Shown here: piece by piece, positions 22,116-34,600 of the stretch
How the letters are laid out: each line of letters starts with the position of its first letter
Position numbering within the stretch: position 1 is the first letter of the stretch
Assembly: GCA_037013685.1 (NCBI GenBank)
Contig: CM072891.1
Span: 13,740,501 to 13,804,500 of the forward strand
Direction: 5' to 3'
Source: Acridotheres tristis
Taxonomy: Eukaryota; Chordata; Aves; Passeriformes; Sturnidae
DNA length: 64,000 nt
Translations under genes and position numbers: made by a program
Notes under the pieces: generated by a model
What the model was told of the DNA's origin: nothing
Databases searched by the model: none
What the model saw: the letters and a program-made list of their open reading frames with translations, nothing else

Positions 22116-24400
22116 TGTACAATACCAAAAAGAGCAGGAGGGACCAAGAAGCAGCTACATAACATGAGGAATTAATTCCACTGGAGGGATACGGGAGAAG
22201 CAGAGGAGCCAATCTCAGTCAGCACGGGCTCTGTGATGATTGCTGCCTTTCTGCTCATGGGCAGCAGAATCTGTCTTCCATTCCCACATCTGCCCTGGAT
22301 CTCACTGATCTTCTCTCTCTTTTTCATTTTTTCCTGTCTCTCCTTGTCTTCCCACAGCCTCCCCAGATGTCTGTCTATTAATGTCTCTAAAAAGAGAATC
22401 TTGTCTTTCACCCAGGTCTTTTTCTCAAAACTCATTGGAAAGAGCTCTAAAATGTCTGTGGCTCTCCAGAGTCTTAGGGCAACACAGCTCATCTGGGAAT
22501 GTCACAGTCTCTGGGAAGCCAACCTCTTAACCACTGTGGATTTAAATCCCAGCATAAACCCCCTAGATAATGTATCATGTAGTACCATATAATAAAATTG
22601 CACAGTATCTTGCTCATCTCAGCTGTTTTGTACAGATAATTTTCATCAGAAATTAATTTCTCTTTAGATTCCTAGTCCAAAGAAATTTAGTCTCTGGCAT
22701 CAGTTTTTCTCCTCTGCAGAAATCTCAGCAGGATTTCATTGTATATCTATAAGCTTCTGGAAATTCATGTGGAGCTGTATGGCAAAGGGGAGCAACCAAC
22801 ACGACGTGGCACCAAGAGAAGGAGACACTCTACAGGCTTTCCAAGAGACCTTTCCTAGTTACATTTCCAGGATGTGAAGCCAGAGTGCCACTAAGCAAGT
22901 AAAATTTGAATGTAAGAGAGGTGGCCAGTAAAAGTGGAAAGTGTGTTGCAAACTGTAAATCTCAATAAACCTCTGCAGCCCTGAATGAACTCTGAATTAC
23001 AGAATTAAAATCCTTTTCGAGGTACACATTATTGGTAGAAAAAGTCAGTAAAAGGCTTAGAATGGGTTTCTAGTCCATATTTTGAGTGAAAAATATGATG
23101 TGGGGTCTCCCAACCTGGTTTTCTGCAAACAGAATTCTGATACAAAACATTAACTTATGCAAATAGGAATTTTCAAAATCATAGGGGAAAAAAGTCTCCC
23201 TTTACAAGGAGCAAGCATATTTTTTCAGAAAATTTCTCAACTTATTCTCATTACAAATAATACTAATAATAGTAAGCTATGCCATAACAGAGAACAGTGT
23301 ATAGAACTCACAAACAACATTTCTCCTGAAAAACAGGACTGTCAACAGCATGCAGAATGGTAAGAGAGTTTGACAAAGAGCCATACTAATGTATTTATTT
23401 CCCTCATTGGTCCTACAGTGGTGAGTTTTGCACCCCTTGAAGCACTGGTGATCCCATGGAGTCAGCATTTCTGGTTCGTTGCTTCCTGGAGCAAAACAAC
23501 ACAGTGAGCCAGCAATTACAGAGTTAACTGACAGTGGTACCTCTGGTGACTCCAGGATGCTTAGAGGATTGAGTTCCAGGACTGGATAGTTTTGATGGTG
23601 CTCTTTCTAATGGAGCTGCTGCAGTGATGCCATTTATCAAGGGTTTTTATTTCTCAGGAGAGGAGGTATAAACTGTATATGGCTACTAACTGCCCATACA
23701 CTTCCATAGATTCAGGTGGTCAGAGATCCTACTGCCTGCTGAGTTAAGTGGAGTTTTCAACAATAGGAAAGCAAAGTGTAGCCACCTGGTATTCATCAAT
23801 CCTCTTACTGTTTCACGAGTGTCCATTAGAAACCTATATGCACGATCCCTGCATTTTGATTGTTAGAAAAATTAGCTGTGAACCATCAGGAAATGACCTG
23901 TTTCCCTAGCACAGTCACTCAGGCCCATTATAGGCCCTGTTCTAAGTCCTCTTCTTATTGAACACAGTTTACAAGAGGTTCACCATAATCTCTTCAAAAT
24001 TAGATTTTTGTTCTTTTTCTAAGCCATTCAGATGGTTACTTAAATACAATCTTTTTGCTTGGTTGCAGAGAGAATTAGAAGCCAACTGCAGGGTGGGTGA
24101 TGTGGTATCGTGCATGACTCCAGGAGAGCTGGCTCATAATTTGGGGTGCAAAATAGTTTTTCATCAGAAGTGGCTAATTTGCAAAGAACATTTCTCACAT
24201 ATTGGGTGACATCAAGGGAAGACAGGCCCATAGCCCCAACCATGGCAAATCTTCAAACTCACTTTGGCCTCCTTTGGATAGAGTGAGATGGGGCCCCTTT
24301 CCATAAATGTGGGGCATGTGGCTACTGCCCCTGCTGCCAGGCTGCCTGAAATCTCTCCTGGACAAGGTGTTAGATGTCAAAGAAATACTCATTAGAAAAG
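22116..24400. other. Gene-free; possible tRNA-SINE scrap at 22470-22560
   Basis: Near 22530-22555, CTCTTAACCACTGTGGATTT and AAATCCCAGC recall tRNA-derived SINE arms, but the pieces are too short to assign. The remainder is unique with only short open frames. Confidence 0.3.
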
Positions 24401-27400
24401 TGAGAGGTGGAGCTGCAGCCCCATGATTAAACAAGGACTTAAATCCACAATATGTGAGCACTTTGCCACCAGACCTACTGCAAATGTTTGGTTGTTTATC
24501 TTTGTTTCTGAGAGAGAGAATGAAAGAGAAGAGGTGGACAAGGGGTTTGGAAAAAAGTATTTATGTGGCTTGCTTTCCATTTGGCTGTGCAATAGCAAAG
24601 CACATTTTTTAATCTCTGAAACATTTTGGTTTCAATAAATGCTTTCAGTTTAAAGCTCCTGCCTAGTTCTTGCCTTAGGGAGGTTGTCCATGGCAGATAT
24701 TCTGCCCTCAGGTACCCCTGTGCAAAACCACCTGTACCACTTGCCCTAGGGAAATTGAAGACTAGAGTTGTGCAGTCCCATTATGGGAGATAGATACATC
24801 CCACACATGAGTGCTTGTCTTCAGTTTTTAAGAAGCATTCATTGACTGGTTCTGGGCTCCTTATCAAACACTGTGGGGACAGTGGATTAAACGATTTCAA
24901 GAAGTTGTGGCTGAGCTCTGCATAGAAACAGGGATTGTGTCTGGGCAGTGTGTGTACAGAAGGAAAAAAAGAGCAACCAGAAAACTTGAGAACCTCAGGG
25001 GGGTCAGAAAGGTATGGTTGAAGTCCAAGACAAGTGTAGACACCGAGCTCCCACCCTCATAGCTCTTCATAACCCAGAAGATTACAATGCCTGTGAGACT
25101 GTTGCAGGTTCACTGTTTGCATTTCAAAGGAAACACTGAAAAATCCTAAAGAGTAAGGTGTCTGTTAAGAGCAAAAGCTGGTCATCTACCCCTCTCTATC
25201 TAGTCATTGCCCTTCTGAAGTGCATTTGCTATTAATTACAGGAGGAAACATCATCCTAGCAGCAGACCAATGGAAGCCAGGGTGGAAAAAAAACTTAATT
25301 GCAAACTGTAATTAGAGGATGCTAAAGGCAACACTTCAACAGTCAGATGTATCAAGCACTGAAAAGTCTCTCAGGAGAAGCAGTAGAAATAACATTGTTC
25401 CAATCATAGTGACAAAGCTCTGGGAAATGCACACTAGGCAGAGATTTTGCCTTAGCTGGTGTTGGTTATCAAAAGGCAGGAAGCCACCTCTCATGCCAGC
25501 AACACCACACAGCCTGTGGCAGGGGAAACCCACTTCCCACAGAAATCCAAACCTCAGCTTGGGCTCACATACTGCAGGTGGAGGTAAGAACTCACTGCTC
25601 AGGCTGACGCTGGTGTGATGCTAAGCTGCCCCAGTGCTGGACACTCACTGGCTGCTCAGCCCATGCTGCCTTACACAAGCCTGGCTTTCCACCTTCAACA
25701 GAAGTTTCTCTTTTTTTCCCAAGTAAATTTAATCAGGAGTTTAGTCGCATCCTTAACTCACTTCATGTGAACTTAATTTCCAGCTCTGATAGTTACTTTC
25801 AAAAAGGAATTTTTTAAAATGCAGTAGGGTTTGAGGATGAAAGAAGGAGAAAGGAAAATTCAATTAACATCATTTCCAGTGTTTCCATATTTCTCAAGTG
25901 TATAAGCAAAGCCATTTCAGGCATTAGAGAAGTTATTTAGATTTGGACTGTACCTTGCCTGACAGATCAGGTAGCCAGGCTTTTGGAATCTTGGACCTTA
26001 TCCAGTAGGAAGGATGGTTTCTGCACTCCACCAGTGCAGAGCAATGCCCACGGGAGCCCCCAATGGCAGGGACAGTTTTGTAACATTGCCAGGGCTAACA
26101 TGCGTGAGAACGTGTTACAGCCTGGGATTGTTAGTAGGTGTTTAAGAAAACACAGAAACAAGAATATATGAACTAAGCTTATTTAAAAATGGAAAAGAAC
26201 TACAGAAAATCAATAGATGCTATGGAAAATTAGCTTTTCACCCTTGATCTCTTGAAGATTGCCCTTCAAGGACTTTGGGGTGGGGTACTTTTTTCTTGTT
26301 TTTTACATCAGAAAGCATAGCTATTTTTAACCTCCCTGCTCAATGATAAGAAATAGGAAGCATCAGTAAGGACAACAGAATGTCTTAAAACAAGAATCTA
26401 TAGTTTGATTTTTTAAATTAATATGTGAAGTCTTTTAGTTTTAAAAACATAGAGCCAAAAAAACAGATTCTGAAAAAAACCTGATTATTTTCTGATTTCA
26501 ATTGAGGTTCTAGTTACAATTTGCAGCAAAGTAAAAAATACTCCTTTTGTAGGTTTTTTCTTTTAAAACGGAACAAAAGGTGAACTAAATGGTTCATTAT
26601 AAGTGTTCTTGTAGGAGAGCAATAATTTCCTCCAATTATTTAACCAACCAAGGGCACGAGTTCCTAATGAGTATATTATGTGATCACCAATTTAACCAAT
26701 CCTTTCTTTAGCAAAGACAAACTTCTCTGGGTATGGCCCAGGAGACAGGAGCCAGAAAATTACCTATCCCACTGGATCTGCTTAATTAATCCTGAGCAGT
26801 TTCTGATGTGCTTTCCATTCATCAGCATGTCCAAATGTCCTAACCAAAAATCAAAAATAAAAACGTGATGAACACCAAACACACTAATCAAGCATACATC
26901 AATATTTTGGTGGCCATCCCAAGAAAATCTGTGTAAATCCCCACTACTATATACTTTATACAATGAAGTCTCATATGTGGGGATTTATATCTTTTTCTAA
27001 CTTTCAGTCTTTTGGAAAGATACTCAGTGCTTCCAGATGATCCAAACTTCAATCCTTAACAATAAAAGACATGGTTGTTTGACCATAATTTCAAAACCAC
27101 GGCTCTTGCTCTTCTCACCACTTGCTAGTGGGGAGGAGTCCAGGTGCAACTTCCCAAGACCTCTCTGTCCTCAGGTGACAAAATGAAAATTTCTCAAACA
27201 ACTTTTTTGTTTGTTTTTTTGTTTTCCCTAGATTTTCTGTATGAGTTACCAGTTCAGTAAAACTGACAAATATTTGGGAAAAAACCCACAATTTGATGCA
27301 TTTCAATGATGCAAAAATGTACATGCTCAGAAGAAATAAAAGATTTCCTTCCTCTCCATGTCTGGAGATCTCTTAGTTAGACACCCGGCTGGAGGTGTCT

Positions 27401-27577
27401 GAGCAATGATGGGTTTAGATGTAATTTTCAAGTTAGTCCCAAACATTTCTATCCTCTGAATTAGCAGAGAGCTATCAGCAAGCATGCATTTTTGGGGGGA
27501 AGGCCATGGACAATGTATTCCCCAGTAGTGCTTCTTGTCATAGCACAAACCATCCTGGTGATGTAATATGGCAGTAA
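24401..27577. other. Gene-free, AT-rich unique sequence
   Basis: No gene, RNA or recognised mobile element. The region 26380-26720 is especially AT-rich. T/G-rich low complexity lies near 27200-27235. Confidence 0.45.
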
Positions 27578-27835
27578 TTTCCTTTCCTTTCCTTTCCTTT
27601 CCTTTCCTTTCCTTTCCTTTCCTTTCCTTTCCTTCCTTTCCTTTCCTTTCCTTTCCTTTCCTTTCCTTTCCTTTCCTTTCCTTTCCTTTCCTTTCCTTTC
27701 CTTTCCTTTCCTTTCCTTTCCTTTCCTTTCCTTTCCTTTCCTTTCCTTTCCTTTCCTTTCCTTTCCTTTCCTTTCCTTTCCTTTCCTTTCCTTTCCTTTC
27801 CTTTCCTTTCCTTTCCTTTCCTTTCCTTTCCTTCC
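27578..27835 (+). repeat. (CCTTT)n pentanucleotide microsatellite
   Basis: About 51 copies of CCTTT (AAAGG on the other strand) run for about 258 bases. The purity is near perfect, with one short unit (CCTT) around 27631 that shifts the register. Open frames of 115-189 codons on both strands that read as Lys-Gly-Lys-Glu-Arg or Phe-Pro-Ser repeats are products of this array, not genes. Confidence 0.97.
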
Positions 27836-28444
27836 CATTCCTTAAGGCATGTGGCACTTTAATGATCCTACTCATTACTATTGAAACTTTCCTCATAAAG
27901 TCACCATTGTCATGACCACATCATGACAATCACAGTATTTTTCCCTTCTCTCTCTCACCAATCTGCCTCTTGTCACAGACCTCTAGCACCTTCCTGCTGT
28001 CACCTGCACTTGGAAGTGTAACCTGATTCATGGAAGAAGTCCTCTGTACTTTGACATGAGACTTTCCCTGTAATCCTGAGTGGACGCCTTTGCTCCTGCT
28101 GCTCAATAACTTATCCAAATGAAGTACTTTCTGTGCAAGAACTGCTGATGCTCAGTAATTTCTTCTGTCTTCTCTTCTGCTCAGAAATCTCTTTACTGAA
28201 GAGTGGTGACAGTCCAGTTTCTTCAACGAGAGCTGCCTAAAAATTGTTTTCCCTTTGCTTGCCTTCCTGTGCTAGAAAGCTTTGGAGGCTTTACCACAAC
28301 TGTAAGATAGTTGGGCAATGTGTGCAAAGGAAGGGAAAAGCAGTGAAAATGCAGAGATTGGCCTTGCAGTGTGGGAGGTGGCTTAGCAGTGCAACTACAG
28401 CAGCATTATCAGTGTCCATTCTCCCCCTGGACACTTTGGCCCTT
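27836..28444. other. Gene-free unique sequence
   Basis: Nothing recognised beyond short chance frames. Confidence 0.45.
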
Positions 28445-28590
28445 AGTCATACAAAGCACTTTACAATAGTAAATTAACCGTCATAGCCTTAGCCTAAGCA
28501 GGACAGGATTTGTCCCCATAATATACTTGGAAAAACTGAGACATCCAGCAACAAAATAACTTTGCTGAGCAATCCTGTGGTAAAGCAAAG
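28445..28590 (-). repeat. MIR-like SINE fossil, reverse orientation
   Basis: CAAAGCACTTTACAATAG, then GTCCCCATAATATACTTGG, AAAAACTGAGACATCCAGC and AATAACTTTGCTGAGCAATC follow the reverse MIR order: AAGCGCTTTACA, ATCCCCATTTTACAGATG, GAAACTGAGGCACAG, then AAGTAACTTGCCCAAGGTC. Confidence 0.5.
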
Positions 28591-28839
28591 AAAAAAGGAA
28601 TGACAAAACTTCACTCTCAATCGAGTCATGGGCTATTATCTTCCATTACTCAAAGAAAATAAATACATTAGCTTAGATGACATCTCTACTGGTCTCCAGA
28701 TTTGGTTTTACTGTCCCCTTTGCCTCCTAAGCCTCACCAAAGTCAAAGGTTCTCAATGGACATTTTGAGAAAACACGGGGCAGGAGAGGAATGGAGCAGG
28801 GTGGCATTAAGTTTTATCACCCCTTAAAGTGTAATACTT

Positions 28840-28960
28840 TCCTTTGCGTGCTCTGTTTCTTATTCACACGGCTATAAAATCTGCCACATCCGGGCGAGAA
28901 CATCCCTCCAGTGTTTACAAACTGGAAAAGGCGTTCTCTTGCTGCTCACTGCAGGGGTGA
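28840..28960 (+). promoter_or_regulatory. TATA-like motif in CpG-retaining block
   Basis: GGCTATAAAATCTGCC (TATAAAAT at 28873-28880) is followed about 20-25 bases later by CATCCGGGCGAGAAC. This is one of few places with a TATA-like box beside several CpGs. No transcript start or following exon could be shown, so it may be an enhancer or chance. Confidence 0.15.
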
Positions 28961-29704
28961 GACAGAAACCTTAACAAGTCGCTTGTGGTTTTCTCTTTCC
29001 AGGTTGGGCAATCAGACCTCTCTTAACACCGCAAGAGGGGACGTAACAATTCAGGGACATTTTATACCTCTGAAGATTTGCAATCAGTAAATTGTCTGAA
29101 ACATGTTTGATTTCTCCACCCACCTCCCCTCCATGGTGTCCCACCACAGAGCCTCTTGCTAGGGACATCTTGATATTTGTGGTCTCACAGATTCCTTGCT
29201 CCAGCCAAATGAATTTCTCGTAGGGCTGGTTCTCAGCTGAGCTTGCTTTACATCATAAATGTAAAAATATTTCTTTTATAAAAAATTAAAAGAAATTAAA
29301 CAAAAAAAAACCAAACAAAACAAGACGAAACACACAAGCAACCTATAAACAGAACATAAAAGCTGTTTAATGGAGTGCATAATGAAGCAGAGAGGAAACA
29401 GACTCACATTGATTTTCCCTGACATTTCACCTATTAAATTAAAAGCTTCTTAAGGAAAATCTGATTTTTTTTCAGTTAATTCAAGTTCTGTAATGAGCAA
29501 CAAAAACATTATTGTCTCTAGCAAGCTGAAGCTGCATCACAGGAAAGTCAAGAAGAAATAAGGCCTGACTACAAGACCCCCAGGAAAATGTCCCTCCCTG
29601 TTTCAGATACTGCTCATGCCAGTCTGGATACACTACAGAAGAGATTCTAAAGGAAAACCAGCTCACAGAAGACCATATCTTTGAGACCAAATGAGAAAGT
29701 GAGA
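28961..29704. other. Gene-free; A-rich low complexity at 29278-29335
   Basis: An A-rich, AAAC-type low-complexity stretch lies at about 29278-29335. No gene was found. Confidence 0.5.
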
Positions 29705-29905
29705 CCTCAGGCCTGGTAACTGAGCTCTGAGACTTCTGCCACAGCTTTGGGCAAGCTGCTCAGACCCCCAGCTACTTAATCCTGCCCTCTGCACAACAGG
29801 AGCAGCAGTGTTGACCACTACTAACCCACCTACTGAGGTTACTGGAAAGATTAATTAATCTCTCAGGCTCTACTGAGGGCAGTGTTCATGCCAAGAATTC
29901 ATCTG
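29705..29905 (+). repeat. MIR-like SINE fossil
   Basis: GAGCTCTGAGACTTCTGCCAC, then AGCTTTGGGCAAGCTGCTC, CAACAGGAGCAGCAGTG, TACTGAGGTTACTGGAAAG with ATTAATTAAT, and AGGGCAGTGTTCATGCCAAG match the MIR plus-strand order: GAGTCAGACTGCC, ACCTTGGGCAAGTTACTT, the AAATGGGGATAAT region, GAGGATTAAATGAGTTAAT, then AACAGTGCCTGGCACATAG. Confidence 0.55.
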
Positions 29906-30227
29906 GAAGTCCTCATGCAGTAGTTGGGAAAAACTATAAAGCACACCACGTAGCTGGAAACTGGGGAGTAAAGGGCTGCCCACGCTGTGGCAGGGAGACA
30001 CTTAAGGAGGGACAAGATGAAAAAAATAGCAGCACAGCAGGAAAGTGAAAAAACAATGTAGGATTCATTCCTTCAGGCACAATGACTATTTTTAACGTAA
30101 ACTCAGCCTTGCAAGTCAGTGTTTGCTCCTCTCTCAGCAGGCAGGAGGGCACCCCAGCGTGAGGCTCTGTGTGGCTGAGCACAGGGATGCTTGGGGAGGT
30201 CAGGGCTAGGGTGTGAGTCCCACGTGT

Positions 30228-30250
30228 TGACAGTGCCAGTGCCACTGTCA
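30228..30250. repeat. Perfect 8-bp inverted repeat
   Basis: TGACAGTG and CACTGTCA flank a seven-base spacer CCAGTGC. Flanking bases do not extend the stem. Confidence 0.8.
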
Positions 30251-30901
30251 GCCCCACAGATTCTGCAGTACAGACACCCCAGAGGAGGGCAAGGGGCTGG
30301 TGTCACTCGCAGAGCCATGGCACAGCAGGACCCACTGCCTGGCCACCCAGCATCTCCTTGTCATAGCATGAGCCAACTGGTCAGCTCTATTACACACACT
30401 TTTTTATAGCACTCCAAAATAGGGGGAAATGTTGAAGAGGCCCTTGGTTTCCATGCAGACACCAAACCAATTCCCAGGGCAGCTCAGCATGCTGGGGATT
30501 GTCTCAGGGCTCACACCACAGCATCTGCTCTGCAGTCACTTGGCATGATCCTTCCCTGGTTTGTCTCTGGTGTGAATGCTCAGGAGCAGCTGCCCTGTGC
30601 TAAAACTGAAGCTTTGAATTATCAGCAGCCAGAGCAAAGCCTCGAACATAAGCAATTTCTTAAGAAAGGTGGGTTTTTTCCAAGTGAATGTTTAAAAAAA
30701 AAAGGAAAAATACTTTTCAATCATAGTTCTGCTAAATAGAGCAAAGTTCTCACTGCTGTTAGCAGTGCCATGTCCTTGAGGTGCCAATATGCCTTGGGAG
30801 CAGTGTTTGTAACTGAAGAGATGTTCGGCTTTGAGGTGATGACTTAGTGAGCTCTGTCTCCATGGGGGTGCCACTCACGTGGGTGACACAACAAAGTGCA
30901 A

Positions 30902-30975
30902 TAAATTCCTCGTGTGAGATTTGTGATCTTCGGGCTCTGGAAGCCCGACACAAAGTCTTGCTTCGAAATGATTTA
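30902..30975. repeat. 74-nt imperfect hairpin
   Basis: A perfect 7-bp core (TCGGGCT at 30930-30936, AGCCCGA at 30942-30948) closes on CTGGA. After a four-base bulge (ATCT) the stem continues as TTTGTG/CACAAA. It then extends with mismatches and wobbles, including CG/CG, to TAAAT (30902-30906) pairing with ATTTA (30971-30975). About two thirds of each arm can pair. The length would fit a small RNA precursor or a decayed foldback element. The five-base loop is small for a miRNA precursor. Confidence 0.5.
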
Positions 30976-31290
30976 CTTCAGACAGATGGAAGTTCTTCTC
31001 CAAACTACACACAAAGCAAACCAAGGCTTACAGTACTGATGAGAATACCGACTGAAGTAACTCTCAAATGTGTTGTGATGGCTCACACAACTGTAAGAAA
31101 ACTCCTGCATGTCCCCAAAACCATCCACTGCAGTTATACTGCTCTTCTGGTTTGCCATGTACAAGCAACCAAATAGAGTCCTTCTGACTAACTAATGTCA
31201 GAACATCGTAAATCAGTAAACTTTATGGAAAGATAAGGCAAAGAATTGTTCTGGAAAGCTTGTTATGTCACCAGACAGTACCAGACTTCC

Positions 31291-31660
31291 TCAAAGATGT
31301 GTCCCTGCACTTCTGGTGACCCCAGTGGCCCAGCAGTTCAGGGCACACAGGCTGTGCCACTGCTCCTGCACAAACCCTGTGTGCCACCCCGCAGGTGAGC
31401 AGGGATGCTGCTGCCAGCCTGGACCCCAGGAGCAGCACTGAGTGGGGACAAGGGAGGCACTGGTGTCCCTGGGGTCCCTCTCAGCCAGCCCACCCACTGG
31501 AGCATGGGTTTCACTGCCAGACCCCACAGGCACTGCAATTGCCATCATGTCCCACAGGTTGCCAAGGGCTTGCCAGCCCTGGCAGGGAGGCACAGCATGC
31601 CACGGCTGGCACAGCACAGGGGCTGGAGTGCTCAGCTATGTGACCAGGTCACCACTTTGT
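31291..31660. other. GC-richer island with overlapping chance frames
   Basis: Five or more open frames of 66-120 codons overlap on both strands. That is the signature of low stop density in GC-rich DNA, not of a gene. No domain is recognisable in any frame. Confidence 0.4.
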
Positions 31661-34600
31661 TTGGTTTCACATAACTGCTTGAACTTATTAGGAGGCTGGG
31701 GAAAGGAGACATTGTTTTGCTTTGGCTGTGAGGTTTTGGATGCTTTGCTTCCAGGCCTCCATCCCAGTGATCCCGGCAATGAGGACAGATTGAGGGAAGA
31801 TTAAGTCAATGCCTTAGGAAATTTAAAGTTGGAGCCTGGGAGAGAAGGCTGTCTTCTTGGGAGAGAAAAAGAAAAGTGATAGTAATGTAAATCAGAATAT
31901 GTGTATATGGGTGTGTATATATATATATACACACACATGCAAACATGGGTTTTTTGCATTTCAGTGTAGTTGTGTCTCTGACCATTTATTTCTGTATTTC
32001 TCTATTTTAAGTTTCAGGTAGATAGAGGCAATTGAAGAGTTTTCCTCCCACGCACACCCCGCTAGCTATAATGGGGGAATAGCACCACTGTAATTAAAGA
32101 TCAAGATTTACTGTTACACAGAAAGTTTTTCTAAGTGCTTCAAGAATCCACTGCTTATTCAGACTCTTGTGTTTACCTCGAGGGCTCCTGGGGAAGAGCT
32201 CCAGCACAGCCTCCTCTGTCTTTGAATAAGCAGACACCCCAGAGACGATGCAGCAACAGCAGCAATGTTGCACTCTTCTTGCAGAGTGCACTGTTCTGCA
32301 GAGCTGTGGCTCATACTTCCTTTTTGGTCCTTTTCACCAGCTAACTCATTTAGGATTCAGGTGGTATTTGATCATTTCCACTACCCCTTTTTAAAAAAAA
32401 GGAATCTCTTTTTTAAGAGTTTTTTTGAGTTATAAACAGAACCACTGGACAAGGGCTTCCCTGTAAATCCAGGCAAAGGGGGAAGGTGCCTTTCACAGCT
32501 GGGTCAGGCTAGTGCAGATGCTGGATGAAGGCTGGCTTATGTGAGTGGCTGCTACTTCTCAGGAACATGTAGAAATCCCCATTGCAGGCTCTCCACTTAC
32601 TGTCTCCCCTTCCTTTCCTGTGGTAGGGGACACTCAGCCTGTCACCCCTAGACAGCAAAACTCAAGTTCATCCTTGCTGAGGTGAGTCTGGGGATCCAGT
32701 GTCAAGCCAGTGAGCCCAGTCTGGGATTTTCCTGCTCTGCAGCAGAGGGCCCAGGTGGCAAAGCAAGTCTGTTGTGAAGTATTATGCCATGGGGGACAAT
32801 TTCAGGTGTCTCTCTACTCAGTGATTTTGAGAGTTTCATGTTATGCTCTTTAAAATTAGGAGATCTGCCTGTGTAATCCGGAGACCCCTGTAGAGGCTTT
32901 GCTTTAAAAGCAACGATTCTGATTCAATAGTTAAAATTTCAAAATCTGCTGAAACATATGTGCTGACTCTGATTTTAAATAATTAGCTTCCAGAGGAAAA
33001 TCATTAAGCAGTGAGTGATTATTTTAGAGCAATATAGCAGTGCCTTGTGCCCTTTATCCATTCGTGAGCAAGGGGAATGAGTGTCATATTAAAACAAAAT
33101 TAATTACTTATCTCCAAAAACTCAACCAAGGCAACAAAAAGCAAAAGTTCACAGGAGAAAGGTCAGCCACAAAATACTGTGATTTGGGGGAACAGGAAAA
33201 ATCAGACATCATGCCAAACCTACCATGTGACCTTTCTTAGAGTGAATGTAATAAACTTCAAATGATATTTCAGGGCATACAGAAGAATGAGTGGAATGCA
33301 GACAAGAATAAACAAATGAAAAACGTTTAACCTGAAGCTCAGAGATCTGGCAGGCCCTTCTGATTTTCACTAAAAAGAAAATCCCCAGATAAACACAGTG
33401 ATGGTGCCATCACATGTCTCCATTTGTACTCCTGTGCCCCATGAAGGCCCAGGGCGTTCTTTGTGATCACAGTGGTTTTACCCTTCCTCTGTGTCTTGTG
33501 GCTTTCTGGAGGTGAATTTAAATGTATTTAGCATAACAGCAAGCATGCACTACATATCTTACACTACTGCTGTAACCAAGGCCATGGATTAAAAACAGGG
33601 GCCTTATTCTCTGTTCTTTTGGGGGGGAAGTAAACTCAGATATTTCATTGAACTAATATTAAATTCAAGTAGTGAATTAAAAATTAAATTGATAAGGCTA
33701 GACAACCAAAAGGGTGATTAAAAAGTGAAATAGTAAAAAATAGAGTAGAAGAAAGGAAAAATCCTTTTTCTTTTGCTATTCCATGTTTGTTTGACAAGAA
33801 CATTCCTTGTTCTGTCACTAATATTGGGATGCTCCCTTCTTTTGTGCCCTAAACTCACATGTCTCAAGTGGCATTTTCCAAACTGCATTTCCCATCCATT
33901 TCAGGTACATGTGACAGGTTCACTTTGCTTCTAGAGATGTGTTAAGTGCACTCAGATGCTTATAGTTCAACAAGTATTGCTCCTAAAGCACAGCACTGGA
34001 CTTTGTGCCAGGAGACTGGCTTATTACTTTTATTATTTGCTATTATCAGCTTCCTTGCAATGGCGTCTGCATATAAATATACTGTATTTAAAGGCATTTT
34101 CCAAATGCCTTTTGGGGAACTGGATTTTATTCATGGCTGCTTAAGAGCTGAAGGTTGCTTGGATGGTTAAGGTGTAAGATAGTTCACCAGTGCTTCTATT
34201 CTCCTTAAAGCAGCTGGGCTGAATGCTGAGGCACTGGAAGCACACAGGGAAGGTGGTATCTTGAAATACTATCAGACAGCAAATTCCATTTTGGAACAAT
34301 AGGTGGCTTCTCAAGAGCGCCTTTGACCTGACACAGAACTGAACCTTTAACCACTAAATTGGGAGATTTGGTCAGGGCTAAAGGTGAAGCTGAGGCACTT
34401 GAGACCTGCATGGTTTGGGAAATTATCTAATTAGGACTTTTCAGCAGTGACGTCACAAGGAGTTCCTGATTCCACAGCTGGTTTGTAACTTGGCAAGGTT
34501 TTTGTCAGGGCTCAAGAGGTCTGAAAGGTCAGCTGGTCCCTGAAAGCTGGTCTGTTCTTTCCTCTATTGTGTTCTGTGCCCCCTGCTTTGGGACCCCTAA

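Larger units (their letters stand above)
29906..31290. other. Gene-free; two hairpins
   Basis: The interval contains the two inverted repeats listed separately (30228-30250 and 30902-30975). The overlapping open frames (107 and 109 codons) have no recognised product. Confidence 0.4.

Noticed and set aside
27327..27915. 115-189 codon frames on both strands with Lys-Gly-Lys-Glu-Arg or Phe-Pro-Ser repeats
   Set aside because: They are direct translations of the CCTTT microsatellite and extend only as far as the array plus short flanks.
30930..30948. Histone mRNA-type 3' stem-loop
   Set aside because: The stem sequence and the five-base loop differ from the conserved histone stem-loop, and no histone frame is nearby.
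31291..31804. Several 66-120 codon frames in the GC-rich patch
   Set aside because: Five or more mutually overlapping frames on both strands show low stop density, not selection on one reading frame.
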